A stretch of DNA of 64,000 nt. Source: Massospora cicadina (lineage: Eukaryota > Entomophthoromycota > Entomophthoromycetes > Entomophthorales > Entomophthoraceae). The notes under the pieces are model-generated. The model saw only the letters and a program-made list of their open reading frames with translations, searched no databases and had not been told where the DNA came from. The translations under genes and the position numbers were made by a program. Positions 53,481-64,000 of this stretch are shown here, piece by piece (within the stretch, counting starts at the first letter, position 1; every line of letters starts with the position of its first letter). The DNA lies in the NCBI GenBank assembly GCA_022478985.1, contig JAKSZP010012194.1, positions 27,321 to 91,320 of the forward strand, read 5' to 3'.

Positions 53481-54440
53481 TCTTTGACATGTCATTAGCT
53501 TCCAAGCTCCCCCTACACTTTGAATATGACCTAACGTTCCAGCTGATGGTTGATCTAGTCAAGATCAACTGCCCCTTCTACCCCTACACTGAGGAAGAGG
53601 ACAAGGCTTTAGGGGATTTGGCTAGACGAGATGTTAGAGAAGTGGTGGCTTATTAAGAAATCTTCCCCTGTCACCTTCCCCATAGTTTTTGCTCAGAAAG
53701 CAGATGGGACCCTGTGCCCTTGCATTAACTATGGCCACCTCAACAACATCACCACCCCTGACCCCTACCCTTTACCCTTAGATCAAACCATCGCCTAAGC
53801 CATCGCCAAATCCTGGGTCTTCTCAAAGTTGGATCTGGTGAACGCCTTTAACCAGGTGAGGGTGGCGAGAGGATAGAAGTGGCTCACAGGTATCCACACC
53901 TGCCAGGGTCTTTTTCAGTTCAGAGTGATGCCCTTTGGATTGAAGAATGCTCTGGCCACCTTCCAATGCCTCATTGATGATGTGCTTGGGGACTTGCGCT
54001 TCTCATGCACTGTAGCCTGCATTGATAATATTCTGATCCACTCCCCTACCCCAGAGCAACACGCCAAAGATCTAGAAGCAGTGGTGGCAGCCCTCCACAA
54101 GGTAGGGCTCTTCATAAAACCCTCAAATTGCAAATTTTTCTGGGATGAGGTGACCTTCTTAGGTAACCTCGTCCTGAAGGATAGATATGCTGTTCCCCCT
54201 TCTAAGCTCAAGGCGATCCAGTCTTGGCCTACCACAACCACACAAAAACAGCTATAAAGCTTCCTCGGCACCATCACCTTCTTAAAAAAAATTCTCCCCA
54301 GCACTCACCCAACTGGCAGCACCCCTTCACACCCTCACTGGAGAGAACGCCCCCTTCAAGTGGTCCCTGAAATGCTAGCAGGCCTTCGAGTCTATCAAGG
54401 AGGTTTTCCTAAATTCCCAGTCCTGCGGCATGCCGACACC
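53480..54440 (+). pseudogene. pol: Reverse transcriptase of TE-8
   Basis: RT motifs in order: YKSIFDMSLASKLP, INYGHLNNITTPDPYPLPL, FSKLDLVNAFNQVRV, FRVMPFGLKNALATFQCLI, ACIDNILIHSPTPEQH, FIKPSNCKFF, LRHADT. The catalytic YxDD reads CIDN (second Asp lost). Stops occur at about 53,797, 53,874 and 54,255; some fit C-to-T changes of glutamine codons. The open block 53,925-54,257 carries the core. Confidence 0.8.
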
Positions 54441-54893
54441 TCCTGACCCTTTATAGTAGCCTGCGACGCCTCGTCAGTTGCAGTGGGCACCATGCTGCTA
54501 CAGGAGCATGAGGGGGTTGAGCACCCAGTGGCCTACTACTCCCACAAATTCACCTCCACAGAACAAGTATGGCCAATATATGACAAGGAGCTAGCAGCAG
54601 TGGCGTGGTCACTCACCCACTGGCAATACCTCCTGCAGGGCGCCCAGCATGAAATCACTGTTTGGACTGACCATAAGGCATTACTATACTACCGCAAACC
54701 CCAGAAGTTGGGGCACCAGCAAACTCGCACATACCAGGATCTATGTGGGTTTCATTTTAAAAATGAATTCATAAAAGGCCCCCTGAACGTGTTGCTGGAC
54801 ATGCTCAGCTGGAACCCATCTCTATCACCCAAAGGTGGAGAGGACCCGCTAGAGCTTACTACTGTAGTGCCCCCTCCCAAATCCTCTCCTTAG
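54440..54893 (+). pseudogene. pol: RNase H of TE-8
   Basis: VACDASSVAVGTML (catalytic Asp), AYYSHKFTSTEQVWPIYDKE, LAAVAWSLTHWQYLL (Glu) and VWTDHKALLYY (Asp), in an open block 54,483-54,893 (136 residues). All catalytic acids appear intact. The sequence ends with NVLLDMLSW, corresponding to the A-D-x-LSR tether. Confidence 0.8.
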
Positions 54894-55079
54894 CCCCCCA
54901 ACAGTAGCTTTTGCCAACCTTGCCCCAGACGCCCTGCTCCACCTCCGCATCCTCACTGCCCAGACCTGTTGCCCCAAAGGATTAGAGCTTTTATACTGAC
55001 TTAGAGTCTATGAGCTGGAAGAGAACCCCATATACTTTGTGGGAGGGAACCATCTGGTTTCCGCGATTGGGATTAGGTC

Positions 55080-55860
55080 CCCCCATCCCTACGTAGCTGT
55101 GTTATTGAAGAACACCATGTCCCCAGACTGTTGGGCACCCTAGCATCAAGAAGTGCGCGGATCTCATAAAGAGAACTTGTAATTGGCTGGGGTCCTCAAA
55201 GGACATTCCCTCCTGGATCTCCCGCTGTGTCACTGTGCCCAGGCAAAATCAGATCATTCCAGGAAGAAGGGGTCGCTACACCCCCTGCAGCAGGCTGAAG
55301 GCCCATGGACCTCAGTCTCAATGGACTTCATTGTGGAGCTCCCCCCTCTAATGGCTCAGATGCTATCATGGTAGTCATAGATCGATTTACCAAGTTTGCG
55401 CTCTTCATCCCCTTCCTCTCCTCTTTCACTGCAGTGGAGACTGCAAATTTACTTTTCAACCACGTCTTCGCCATGTTTGGTCTCCCCAAAGAGATAGTGA
55501 GTGACAGGGGACCCCAGTTCACCTCCCGGTTCTGGGAAAAGTTGCCAACCCTCCTCAGCATCAAGCCCTGCAGATCTACTTCCTACCACCCTCAGTCCGA
55601 TGGGCAGAATGAGCAGGTGGACCAGGTACTGGAGCAGTACCTGCATTGTTATGTGACAGCCTCACAAGACACTTGGGCCAGGGACCTGCCCCTCGCACAG
55701 TTTGCGTATAACAATTCACTCCACTCCTCAACCAACCTCTCCCCCTTTGAGGCCACCCTGGGTTACAACCCTCCTTACATATTGGCCCCTAGCTCTCCTC
55801 AGCAGTTCCCGCAGCTGAAGACCGCGTGTGTGCACTCTGAGAGACACATAACCTGATTTA
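55080..55860 (+). pseudogene. pol: Integrase of TE-8
   Basis: The zinc domain is degraded (HHVPRLLG, near 55,110). The core is largely open at 55,305-55,856 (183 residues): MVVIDRFTKFALFIPF, GLPKEIVSDRGPQFTSRF (second Asp), YHPQSDGQNEQVDQVLEQY (Glu). The first Asp (SVSMDFIVELP) is in the adjoining frame at 55,183-55,374. The antisense frame 55,564-55,328 is a shadow. Confidence 0.8.
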
Positions 55861-56461
55861 TGAACATTTGACGAAGTCCATTAAGGACTACAAAATGTTT
55901 GCTGATTGGAAGCGCCTCTCTGGACACGAGATCAAAGTTGGCTCCCTCGTCATGCTAACCCACAATCTTCCCTTGAAAGCCCCCACCCAAAAACTCACAG
56001 CCAAACACTCTGGCCCCTTTGAGGTCAAGAAAGACCTAGGCAATGGAGCCTACCATTTGAAGCTGCCCGCTCATTGGAAGCAGCATAATGTTTTCCATAC
56101 CTCCCTCCTGACCCTCTTCAAAGGGGAAAGGCCAACATCACCAGAGCCAATCCTCATTGGGGAATTTCAGGAAGTGGAGGCGAGGCTATCCTGGCTTCCA
56201 GAGGTCCCGCAGATTCATTCAATACCTGGTTGCCTGGAAAGGCTACCCTTCTTATGAAAACAGCTGGGTGAGTGCACGTGATTGTGCAAATTGCAAGGAC
56301 CTGATAGAGGAAATTCACACCTCCCACCTGGCAGCTCCCCATCCCCCCAGAAGATCGCAGCCATCCTGGCCATAAAGCTCCAAGAGAGGCACAAGAATTA
56401 TGCCTGGTTCGTGCCCCAGGTGGGGTTCTCCTTCCTGTTGAAAAAGGAAAGGGTAGTGTAA
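55861..56461 (+). pseudogene. pol: Integrase C-terminus and chromodomain of TE-8
   Basis: The open block 55,868-56,257 has SIKDYKMFADWKRLSGHEIK, GPFEVKKDLGNGAYHLKLPA and HWKQHNVFHTSLL. The chromodomain is in the next frame (56,157-56,375): RRFIQYLVAWKGYPSYENSW with conserved aromatic residues. After another shift, at a CCCCCC run near 56,344, the frame runs to the LTR (FLLKKERVV) and its stop TAA is bases 3-5 of the LTR (TGTAA). Confidence 0.85.
56440..56456 (+). other. Polypurine tract of TE-8
   Basis: gaaaaaggaaagggtag, directly before the 3' LTR start at 56,457; also the final pol codons. Confidence 0.8.
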
Positions 56462-58130
56462 GTCTTGGGGACCAGCCCCTGCAACTGGATAGGGAGCAAC
56501 ACCCCTTTCAGACAAAAAGATGTCCAAAGGCCCAAGTGGAACCCCTGTTGCAGTTGAGTGACTTGGCGCATGTGGTCGATGAGCGCTGGGTGACTGCCCT
56601 TCCCCCTAAAGACAACCAGGTTTCTCCCCTCCCCCTCCTCAACCCTGGTAAGCCTAATAGAGGTGGTCTGTCAGAAGATTATGCGAGCCAGGGGCCATGG
56701 GCAGGCCCCTGGGACCCCTCACTCACCAGGGAACTCATGCCAAAATTTTGAGGAAATAGCCAGTACTAATGTCAAAGCCTGACCGCCAAATTCTGGGCTG
56801 GAGGAGCCAGTCTGGACTGGCCAGGGTTGAAATCAGATCAGAGCATGATTCAGGTTTTGAACCAGGTTGCAAGCAACTCAGACCAGTTGCCCCTACTCCC
56901 CAGGACAGATCTGTGAAGTTCAAATCGCACAAATAGTCAGATTGAGAGTTCAGACCAGGTTGTGAATGACCCAGCATGGTGGCCACAGCCCCCTGGGGCA
57001 AATCTGGGGAATCCAAACCATGTAAACAGGCTGACTTGGATGGTCAGGGCCCAGATTGGTACCATTGACCTGGCTTTACCCCAGAAATTTGGAAAAATCT
57101 GCAAAAGTTTTTTTGATTTTTGCCAAGATCTCAGACATCCCCCACCCTCCTCCCACCAGCCAGCCAAATCCCATCGCCAATCCCCAATCAACCAATTTTT
57201 GGCACCTCCACTATGCGATTATCCTCATACTTAAGGCAACTGCCCTGTTGAGGGGCGGTTGTCAGTTCATTTTCTAATCCTCCCACACTTTGCGCTAAAT
57301 AAAACTTGAATACCCCAGACACCTTGCTGCGGCCTCCATCTGTTTACTTTTTTCAAAAATCTGCCAATCAATCCACCAAAACACGCCAGCATCCAGATAC
57401 TCATCCTGATGTTTGCCAACTGGATCATCCAGTCATTCGACCCCACCACATGGTGGCGAATTGTATCCACCATAAACCATCTTGCCCCCAATGATGAAGT
57501 CGCTTCTCCATCCACTTTCGCGTATCCATCTAACGCGAATCTGTCCACTTTTGTGTATCCATCTAATGTGAATCTGTCCGTTTGCTCCATCGCTGGGATC
57601 TCTGAGACTGCTCCCCTGTTGGAGCAGCGCCAGGGCGCCCCTGCCTCAGTGCTCATGAACTTGGCCCTCATACCTGGCTCGTCTGCCACTGGCCCCACCC
57701 ACCTGAGAACCCTGGAACACCCCGCCCAAGGGGAGCTCAGCCCTAACGCTCACTGCGGGTCCATTTCCCTCTCCGCCTGCACCCCCATTTGTGTGGCGGC
57801 CCTGATGCCACCCCTTACTGGCGCGCAAACTCACTTGTTCAAATCCAAAGGCCAGCAACTGTGAACCCTGGAGGAGTCATCATCTTCCCCACCTCTCCCA
57901 CCCTTGGGGGTTGCCCCGCAAGACTCTCAGTTGCCCCCATTGCAACCATCTGGTTTGACTTGGGAGCCTTTGGTATGTTAATGAACCTTTTTCCTCCTCA
58001 CGTCCCCAATAGATCTCCCCTACTTCAAGTCACTAAGACCGCTGTGCCTTTGGCATTCTGGGCTCTCCACTGGGTGCTCACACACCCAGACTGGGAGCCC
58101 AGTCTATTCTTATCAGCCGCATCCATGACA
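56457..58130 (+). repeat. 3' LTR of TE-8
   Basis: Partner of 49,604-51,278, ending ATGACA and followed by the target duplication acaac. Contains GTCAGTTCA at 57,261, AATAAA near 57,298, and the open frame 57,409-57,864 with an in-frame 33-bp tandem repeat (57,511-57,576; STFAYPSNANL, STFVYPSNVNL). Confidence 0.93.
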
Positions 58131-58135
58131 ACAAC

Positions 58136-59010
58136 AGCATGAAGCTGATGCTCTGAATAAAGAGTATGCGGATATATTTGCCAAAGTCCTGGAGAGTTTT
58201 GGCTAATGAAAGATGTGCAGCATCAGGTGAAAACTGGGGATACTCCCCCTATTTGAGCTCAGCCTTGTCACAAAACTAAAGTCAAGGAGGCTCAGGTCTC
58301 AGTGGAATTGAAACAGCTCCTCTCTGCAGGGCTACTAATGCCTTCTAAGAGTCCATGGGCTTCTCCTCTACTACTCATCTGAAAAAAAGATGGGGGATAT
58401 AGAGCGGTTATGGACTATTGTCAGCTCAATGCTGTTACCCAAAAGAATTCATATCCTCTAGCTTGTATTGATGATTCATTGAGACTATTTTCTGGATCAC
58501 AATACTTCATGGCTATGGACCTTGAAAGTGGCTATTAGAAAATTGACCTGGCTCTGGAAGATTGTCAAAAATTCGCCTTAATCTCTAATGAGGGGTTATT
58601 TGAGCCTACTTGTATGCCGCAAGGGCTTTGTAATGCCCCTGCTACTTTCCAACAAGCCATGGATGGCTTATTTGGGAATTTGAAACTTTCTTGTGTTTTG
58701 GTTTATTTAGATGAGGTTACTGTTTTCTCTCGCACTTTTAACGAGCACCTGGCTCATTTAAAAGAAGTATTTGGTTGGATGCGTCACGCTTTGCTTAAGC
58801 TAAAACCATCTAAGTGTGCTTTTTTCAAAACTGAGATGGAATTCTTAGGCCATAAAGTTAATTTCGATGGGATTTTACCCTTATCTAATAAGATATAAGC
58901 TATTTTGGACATTCCTGTTAATAAAAGCTTTCACAATATTCAAGTGTTTTTAGGTATGGTTGGTTATTAATGTTAATTCATCCCCCATTTTGCTGAGATT
59001 GCGTAGCCTT
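58136..59010 (+). pseudogene. pol: Reverse transcriptase of TE-7
   Basis: Resumes after TE-8 with YADIFAKVLESFG. Then VELKQLLSAGLLMPSKSPWA, YRAVMDYCQLNAVTQKNSYP, FMAMDLESGY (first Asp) and the open block 58,614-58,898: MPQGLCNAPATFQQAMDG, LSCVLVYLDEVTVFSRT, LKPSKCAFFKTEMEFLGH. The YxDD box is YLDE, so the second Asp is replaced by Glu. Confidence 0.8.
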
Positions 59011-59560
59011 TAGTTTACTTATTGCACAAGGAAGTCCCTTTTTGATGGGAAGAATTGCAGCAGCAAGCTTTTGATCTTTTGCGCCAAGCCTTAGTTAGTG
59101 TCCCAATTTTAGCCCATCCTGATTTTTCCAAACCCTTTATCTTATTTACCAATGCCAATGATATTGCTATTGGGGCCATTATGGCTCAACATGATACCAA
59201 CCTGGTTGATCATCCGATCATGTACTATAGTAAAACCATTTCTAAGGCAGAATGCAATTATAGCGTTACTGAGAGGAAATGCCTCACAGTCATATCTGCC
59301 ATCAAACAGTTTCACCCTTACCTCTATGGCAAACATTTTATTATCATCACAAATCATGCTTCCTTGAAATGGTTACAACAAATGAAGGATCCTGATGGCC
59401 GCTTAGCTAAGTGCGTTAAAGCTCCAGAATTATGACTTTACAATTCAACATTGCGCTGGAGCTATACACCAAAATGCTGATGAACTTTCTCAATTGCCTA
59501 TACTAACATTATTCTCTGCTGAGGAGGATAGTGTATATGATCTGATTGGCAGACCTGAGC
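59010..59560 (+). pseudogene. pol: RNase H of TE-7
   Basis: The open block 59,055-59,435 (126 residues) covers AIGAIMAQHDTN, YYSKTISKAECNYSVTERKC (Glu) and IITNHASLKWL (the usual TDH Asp is Asn). The end (NADELSQLP, near 59,490) is in a shifted frame. Confidence 0.75.
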
Positions 59561-60445
59561 TCTGATATCATGAATCTAAGGATGTTATAGAAAAGCTACA
59601 ATCCTTAACCGAGGATACTCAGGTTAAAGAAGGTTCTTTATACAAGAAGTTGGGATCTAAATGGCTGTCTTTTATTTGGCCCTCTGCGAGGACTGATACT
59701 ATTATGGAAGCTTATCAAACTATAGGGCATGGAACTGTCACTAAGACCTTACAGTGGTTGAAAAATCATTGTTATTGGGATAACATGCTGGAAACTGTAC
59801 ATGATGTGTTGGAAACTGTCTCACTTGCCAACAACAACATGGTGGAAATCTGATGTACCAACATAAAATTGTGGGACCTTCAGAACCTTTTTCTACTATG
59901 ATTATCAATGTGGTGGCCCTCTCCTTACTGCCACCTATGGACATCATTATATTATATTAGCTATCGACCATTTTACAAATGGATTGAAGCTGTCTCTCTT
60001 TCTACAGTCACCGCTAAGGCTACTGCATCTTTCCTTTTTAAGCAAGTTTTCAATTAGCATAGTAGCCTGAAAGTTCTATTATCAGACAATGGGACCAACT
60101 TTATTTCTCAGGTGTTATCTGAGCTTACTAAATTAATGGGTACCTATCAGTTATTTACATCCCCTTACAATTCTTCTAATGGTGCAGTCAAATGAGAAAT
60201 GGTACACTTGTAGCCATTCTTCGAAAGATGGCCTCTAATGATCCTAGTAGATGGAATCTCTACTTACCTGGTGCGATGGTAGCCTATAGGTTTAGCTACC
60301 ATTGTATAATTGGAATGTCTCCCTTTAAGGCTTTTTATGGTTGGGATCCTATTATACCCTCAAGTGTGCAACCTATACTTGATGATGCAACCCCGCAAAC
60401 TACTGATTTAGCTATTAGGAGACTAGCTGATGAAATCATCTGAGT
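59560..60445 (+). pseudogene. pol: Integrase of TE-7
   Basis: The zinc-binding domain is in the open block 59,650-59,853 (IGHGTVTKTLQWLKNHCYW). The second catalytic motif DNGTNFIS is near 60,090, and the region after the core is open at 60,192-60,443 (LRKMASNDPSRWNLYLPG, YHCIIGMSPFKAFYG). Stops are frequent between. Confidence 0.7.
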
Positions 60446-60740
60446 ACAAACTTTAGCTTCAAGTTTCCTTGCTGCTACCACCTTAAAAGAGGGAACTAGA
60501 ACCAACGCTAGTTGATCTACGCTACCTGAATATCAAGTTGGGGATCTTGTACTCTTCTATCATCATAGACCTGAAGAAAGGATTCACACACTTGACAACT
60601 TATGGGCTGGTCCTTACTGCATTATTTATCATTGGAGTATTGGATAATCCATTGCAGCTATTGATACTGGTACTGTATCAATAGAGTTAATAGTAGGTTT
60701 CTTCATAAGTATGTGCCCCCTAGGCAAGATCATGAGGGGG
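60445..60740 (+). pseudogene. pol: Integrase C-terminus of TE-7
   Basis: YQVGDLVLFYHHRP and NLWAGPYCI (60,530-60,625), then KYVPPRQDHEGGIF up to the LTR. No chromodomain. The purine run catgaggggggc (60,731-60,742) is the polypurine tract. Confidence 0.7.
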
Positions 60741-60744
60741 GCAT

Positions 60745-61301
60745 TTTTGGGGATTCAACTGTGATGACCAAAACTACTCAAGATCGAGATTTGGTAACTC
60801 AGTCTAATAATATTGTAAAATCCCTGTTGGAGATATCCAATTTTTGGATAGACTGACGATCAACCCTTCAGAGTTATTGGCCTCCTCTGAAGGATGAGGA
60901 TAAGCAATCTGATGGGGAAAAACATCCCACAAGAAGGTCAATCTCATCTAACAAGAACCTTAGATCTGACCATCACAAGTATAGCAATAACAATCAGCAA
61001 TATTGGTCATCTATTAGGAAATATCTTACCTCAGGTGAAGCACGAAAATTCTCATAAAGAACTACTAAATCTACCCCTATAAATACCTCATTTCTAACTA
61101 ATAAAGTACCTCTATTTTAGTCTCACGTAGCTCAATTTTGGTCTATTCATACAGAATCCTGTATTTCCAATTGGAATCATTTATAGCAACAGAACTAATA
61201 ACTTTGTTGTGTTTGTGTTTATCTTTGCTATAGCCATGGAACTATTTATTTTGTAGCATTTGTAGCACCTTAATATCATAATTTCTATTGAAATTCCAAT
61301 A
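60745..61301 (+). repeat. 3' LTR of TE-7
   Basis: Partner of 45,826-46,384, start degraded to TTTTGGGGATTCAAC, end CCAATA. Followed by the right target duplication cacat (61,302-61,306). Confidence 0.9.
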
Positions 61302-62560
61302 CACATAGATTCATCATACATGCTGTTGACCAATCAACTAGTACTGAGTCATACTGTAGTGAAAAGATTTTAAAAGATATTGATAGGCTGATTTTATTTA
61401 GCTAAAACTGTCCCTCTCAATCATAAATGCATCACTTCATATTCAAAACATATTATATGGAATAGAAATCCAGATCAAAATAAAAGCATTAATCAATATA
61501 AGTCTCAACCCCAGATTATTTAGATAAATGAAAATATTGACAAGTCAAAGGATGCATATCTGAAAGCCTGTTGATGCATCAATTTCCATATTAGAATTTC
61601 CTAATATTTCCATGAGAAAGAAACACCTGAAGACTGGCCACCTTTGTGGGCCCTAAATTAAATCTAAAATTTTCTTTTATGAAAGCATCATGTGACCATA
61701 GTTTTGATCCAGTCAATGACTATGTCTTTTCCTGAAAATGGGGTATAAAAACCCCAAGTTTTTATTAAATAAAGTATCAATTACCACACCAGTCTTAATT
61801 GTAAACTTAAAGTCTGTTTATGGTATACTTTCTATTCCCAAATTCTTAAACAGCATCTGGGTTTAATAGTAGTCCTTCAAGATGTTATATTGCTGAGATC
61901 CTGCAGCCAAGCACCTGTGAGCAGCTCCTTTCCAGGATTTTAACATGCTCTTCAATTTTCAATTTTATTGAACAGTATTGAAGCCTTACCAAGCTGATTT
62001 CTCTTTGCCTCATATGTATTACAACAAATTTATGGTGCCCAGGGTTTTTTACTAAATATATTGCAGTCAAAGAGATAGTATTATGCTGTTTTTTATTGAT
62101 GAAGTCAATTTATATTTCTGAGATATAAAAGTGACTTTACTACACACAGCAAAAATCACTCACATTATTAACATATTTATAAGGCATACTATAAATTAAA
62201 TTTATCTGTAATATTTGCCAAATAGTAAATTGGGTTAAGAAAATGTAGGCTTTGAATATTTCCTCTGATATACATAAAATAATAAAGTTTTGTGCTTTTT
62301 ATCTACATTTCATAATTACATCTGAAAACTGAATAAGCTTAGAACTTCAAATATAGCAATTCTTTGGGAATTAAGTTCAAATGGATTTCCATATACATAA
62401 CAAATAAAATGTATATAAATAACTTCTCTAGGAACAAAATATAATTTGCTCAATGTTGCCAAGCTGTATTTATAACAAAATTAAAAATTTACCAACTTTA
62501 TGATATTTTTCTCTGTCATAAAAATTCTTAAAATGAAAACCTATATTATACAACATACTT
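61302..62560. other. Repeat-like noncoding stretch with LTR-type promoter
   Basis: No gene is visible. The first 50 bp continue TE-4 after the TE-7 insertion. At 61,740-61,755 a perfect palindrome-flanked TATA word, GGGGTATAAAAACCCC, is followed by AATAAA at 61,768, the compact order seen in the R regions of the LTRs here, so an old LTR of TE-4 or a solo LTR is likely. The remainder to 62,560 is AT-rich without recognisable features. Confidence 0.35.
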
Positions 62561-62565
62561 GTTAG

Positions 62566-63317
62566 ATGGGCCAGAGTGGGAAATCAGCCCCCACCAGATC
62601 AACCACACACATTAACCCACCCAATTCTAATCCCACCAATCAGAGTCAGGCTTGGACCACTATTTGCTCCCAAACAACCCATTCTCTCACTACCACCTAC
62701 CCAACTTCTAATTCCACTATTCTTGTGAACCAGATTACATGGGACCTATTGGCTGCAAATAAAAAATCAGGTAACATTAACATGAGTGAGCAATCTGGTC
62801 AACCTCTCAGCCAGTTCAATTATGGTCAAGCTGAATTTTTTCTTTCTGATTTTGATGATATCCTATCCCCTAAACATTTTACTCCTAAACTAAATGCTGC
62901 CCCCTACCAAAGTTACCACCAGCTTGCCTTAGCTGTGGTGACCTATCCCCAATGCCCAAACCTATGCAAAGCAGTGGCCAAATCAGTGGCTCAATACCAA
63001 CTAGGGCTGCACACACTCTATTTCCCCCCAATTTCCCTGAATCTCCCTGCAGCAATATCTCAAAACTATTTGACACTGCTGAAGCAGCTGTCATACATGT
63101 CACTAAACTAGCAGATTTTAACCTATCTGCTAAAATCACCCACCAGAGTATCTCTGATTTTGCCCAACACCCTGAAGCTCATATTCAAGCTGAACTTCAT
63201 GTAGTGGAATTTGTTGAAGCAGTCTACTGTGCTAATCTTGATGAGGAGGTGGAGAACTCATACTACACCACCATCCACACTATGCTGATGCCCCAATGCC
63301 CTGGCTCTCTGCTTTAG
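62566..63317 (+). pseudogene. Unrecognised open frame pair, possibly one broken gene
   Basis: Two overlapping open frames, 62,566-63,111 (181 residues) and 62,952-63,317 (121). The first is low-complexity Ser/Thr/Asn/Pro-rich for 65 residues, then more ordered (SQFNYGQAEFFLSDFDDILS). The second, from about its residue 40, reads like a helical domain (LFDTAEAAVIHVTKLADFNL, IQAELHVVEFVEAVYCANLD). A one-base change near 62,945 would connect them. I see no known motif. An AATAAA at 63,529 follows about 210 bp later. It could be a host gene, a retrocopy, or Gag of an unrecognised element. Confidence 0.4.
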
Positions 63318-64000
63318 TCCATCTCTCAACCAATATGACATAGTCATGGCAAACTCATCTGCAGACATACCACCTGATCCCCCCTCACCCTCAGCCATGG
63401 TGGGTTAGCAGTTTCCACTCCCAGCCTGGTTTGTTGTTTTTGTTTTGTATTCCTGGTCATTCTTTTGATAGGGTTATTTTATTTTATTTTTGAGTTTTGG
63501 TACTGTCCATCCCCTGATCAGCTTACCTTAAATAAACCAGTGTAGAAAACCTGTATTTCAAGAGGATGTGAGCTGATTAAACATTTTAAATAGCATATTT
63601 ATTATGGCATATCAAAATGAATAATAATTTATAATATAATGCGTTAGCATCAATTTTTTGATATAATGATCTGTCATCTACCTGAGATCTAATGTATTTT
63701 TAAAGTTTATTGGGATAAATATTATAAAATATGATTAGCTCCAAAAATTCTAAATATAAATTTAAAGTAAAATACATTTAAACACATCAATTGAGTGACA
63801 TTATTGATGATTAGCTAGCCTTGAAATCAATCTTAACCTGATTAAATCTTTAAATAACATCATAGGTAGTGTTTCAGTCATTGGTATCACCAACTGCATA
63901 GGAAAAAAATTCAACCTATAAAATCAACTAAATGATATCAACCACTGAACTGAAACTATTAACCCTAATATTTATAATATAAAGCGGTGGGTAGTGTCCA
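63318..64000. other. AT-rich stretch without recognised genes
   Basis: Contains the polyadenylation-like aaataaacc (63,528-63,536) after the open frame pair. Beyond that I see only AT-rich sequence with no open frame, repeat or tRNA-like feature. Confidence 0.5.

Larger units (their letters stand above)
49604..58130 (+). mobile_element. Chromovirus TE-8, complete with two LTRs
   Basis: 8,527 bp, GC-richer than its host element. LTRs are 49,604-51,278 (1,675 bp) and 56,457-58,130 (1,674 bp), TGTAAGTC to ATGACA, with a perfect 5-bp target duplication acaac. Its LTRs are the most similar pair in the window, so it is probably the youngest insertion. Even so, the protease and RT catalytic residues are changed. 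Confidence 0.93.
45826..61301 (+). mobile_element. Collagen-Gag Ty3/gypsy element TE-7, split by TE-8
   Basis: Complete element of 15,476 bp including TE-8 (about 6.9 kb without it and its target duplication). LTRs 45,826-46,384 and 60,745-61,301 are near 560 bp each. The perfect 5-bp target duplication cacat is at 45,821-45,825 and 61,302-61,306. Internal order is coiled-coil/collagen Gag, capsid/nucleocapsid Gag, protease, dUTPase-like domain, RT, RNase H, integrase. No chromodomain. Confidence 0.9.

Noticed and set aside
53915..54304. 129-residue minus-strand frame
   Set aside because: Shadow of the TE-8 RT core.

Overview
The window is eukaryotic and consists almost entirely of nested, decayed Ty3/gypsy-type LTR retrotransposons with a few tRNA-derived SINEs. 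I see no ribosomal RNA, no functional tRNA, no operon-like arrangement and no convincing host gene. The one unexplained open frame is at 62.6-63.3 kb. The mix suggests a large repeat-rich genome, perhaps a fungus and possibly a basidiomycete: it combines chromodomain elements with Tf1/sushi-like self-priming signals, elements with a dUTPase-like domain, and heavy CpG decay. That host assignment is inference; an animal or other eukaryote is not excluded.

Layout. TE-0 (about 1-1,990, minus strand) is a gag fragment with its primer-binding site and probable LTR. TE-1a and TE-1b (2,500-19,790, plus strand) form a tandem LTR-internal-LTR-internal-LTR array; both units carry gag, protease, a dUTPase-like stretch, RT, RNase H and integrase remnants, then a hairpin repeat array and a conserved ANTISENSE open frame before the 3' LTR. 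TE-2 (20.7-22.3 kb, minus) is a gag fragment with collagen-like Gly-X-Y repeats. TE-3 (22.3-25.2 kb, minus) is a gag and LTR fragment interrupted by a SINE with a 17-bp target duplication. TE-4 (about 25.2 to beyond 61.3 kb, plus) is an old element split by three younger insertions: TE-5 (28,792-36,122) in its RT, TE-6 (37,577-44,760) in its integrase and TE-7 (45,826-61,301) just after its pol. TE-7 is itself split by TE-8 (49,604-58,130) between its dUTPase-like region and RT. TE-6 also contains a small SINE with an 18-bp target duplication, and TE-8 a 0.55-kb insertion.

Two groups of element can be separated. TE-5, TE-6 and TE-8 are chromoviruses: long LTRs (1.3-1.7 kb), a Gag without an obvious zinc knuckle, a C-terminal chromodomain, and instead of a tRNA primer site a short sequence next to the 5' LTR that is complementary to the predicted start of the transcript. 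TE-0, TE-1a, TE-1b, TE-2, TE-3 and TE-7 have TGGTGC-type tRNA primer sites, and no chromodomain is seen where the pol end is present. TE-2 and TE-7 share a first Gag frame made of a coiled coil followed by collagen-like repeats.

Every pol gene is broken by stops or frameshifts, so all coding entries are given as pseudogenes with approximate ends. The strongest candidates for something undescribed are the collagen-like Gag, the conserved antisense frame of TE-1, and the three covarying self-priming pairs combined with gag coding sequence lying inside the LTR.
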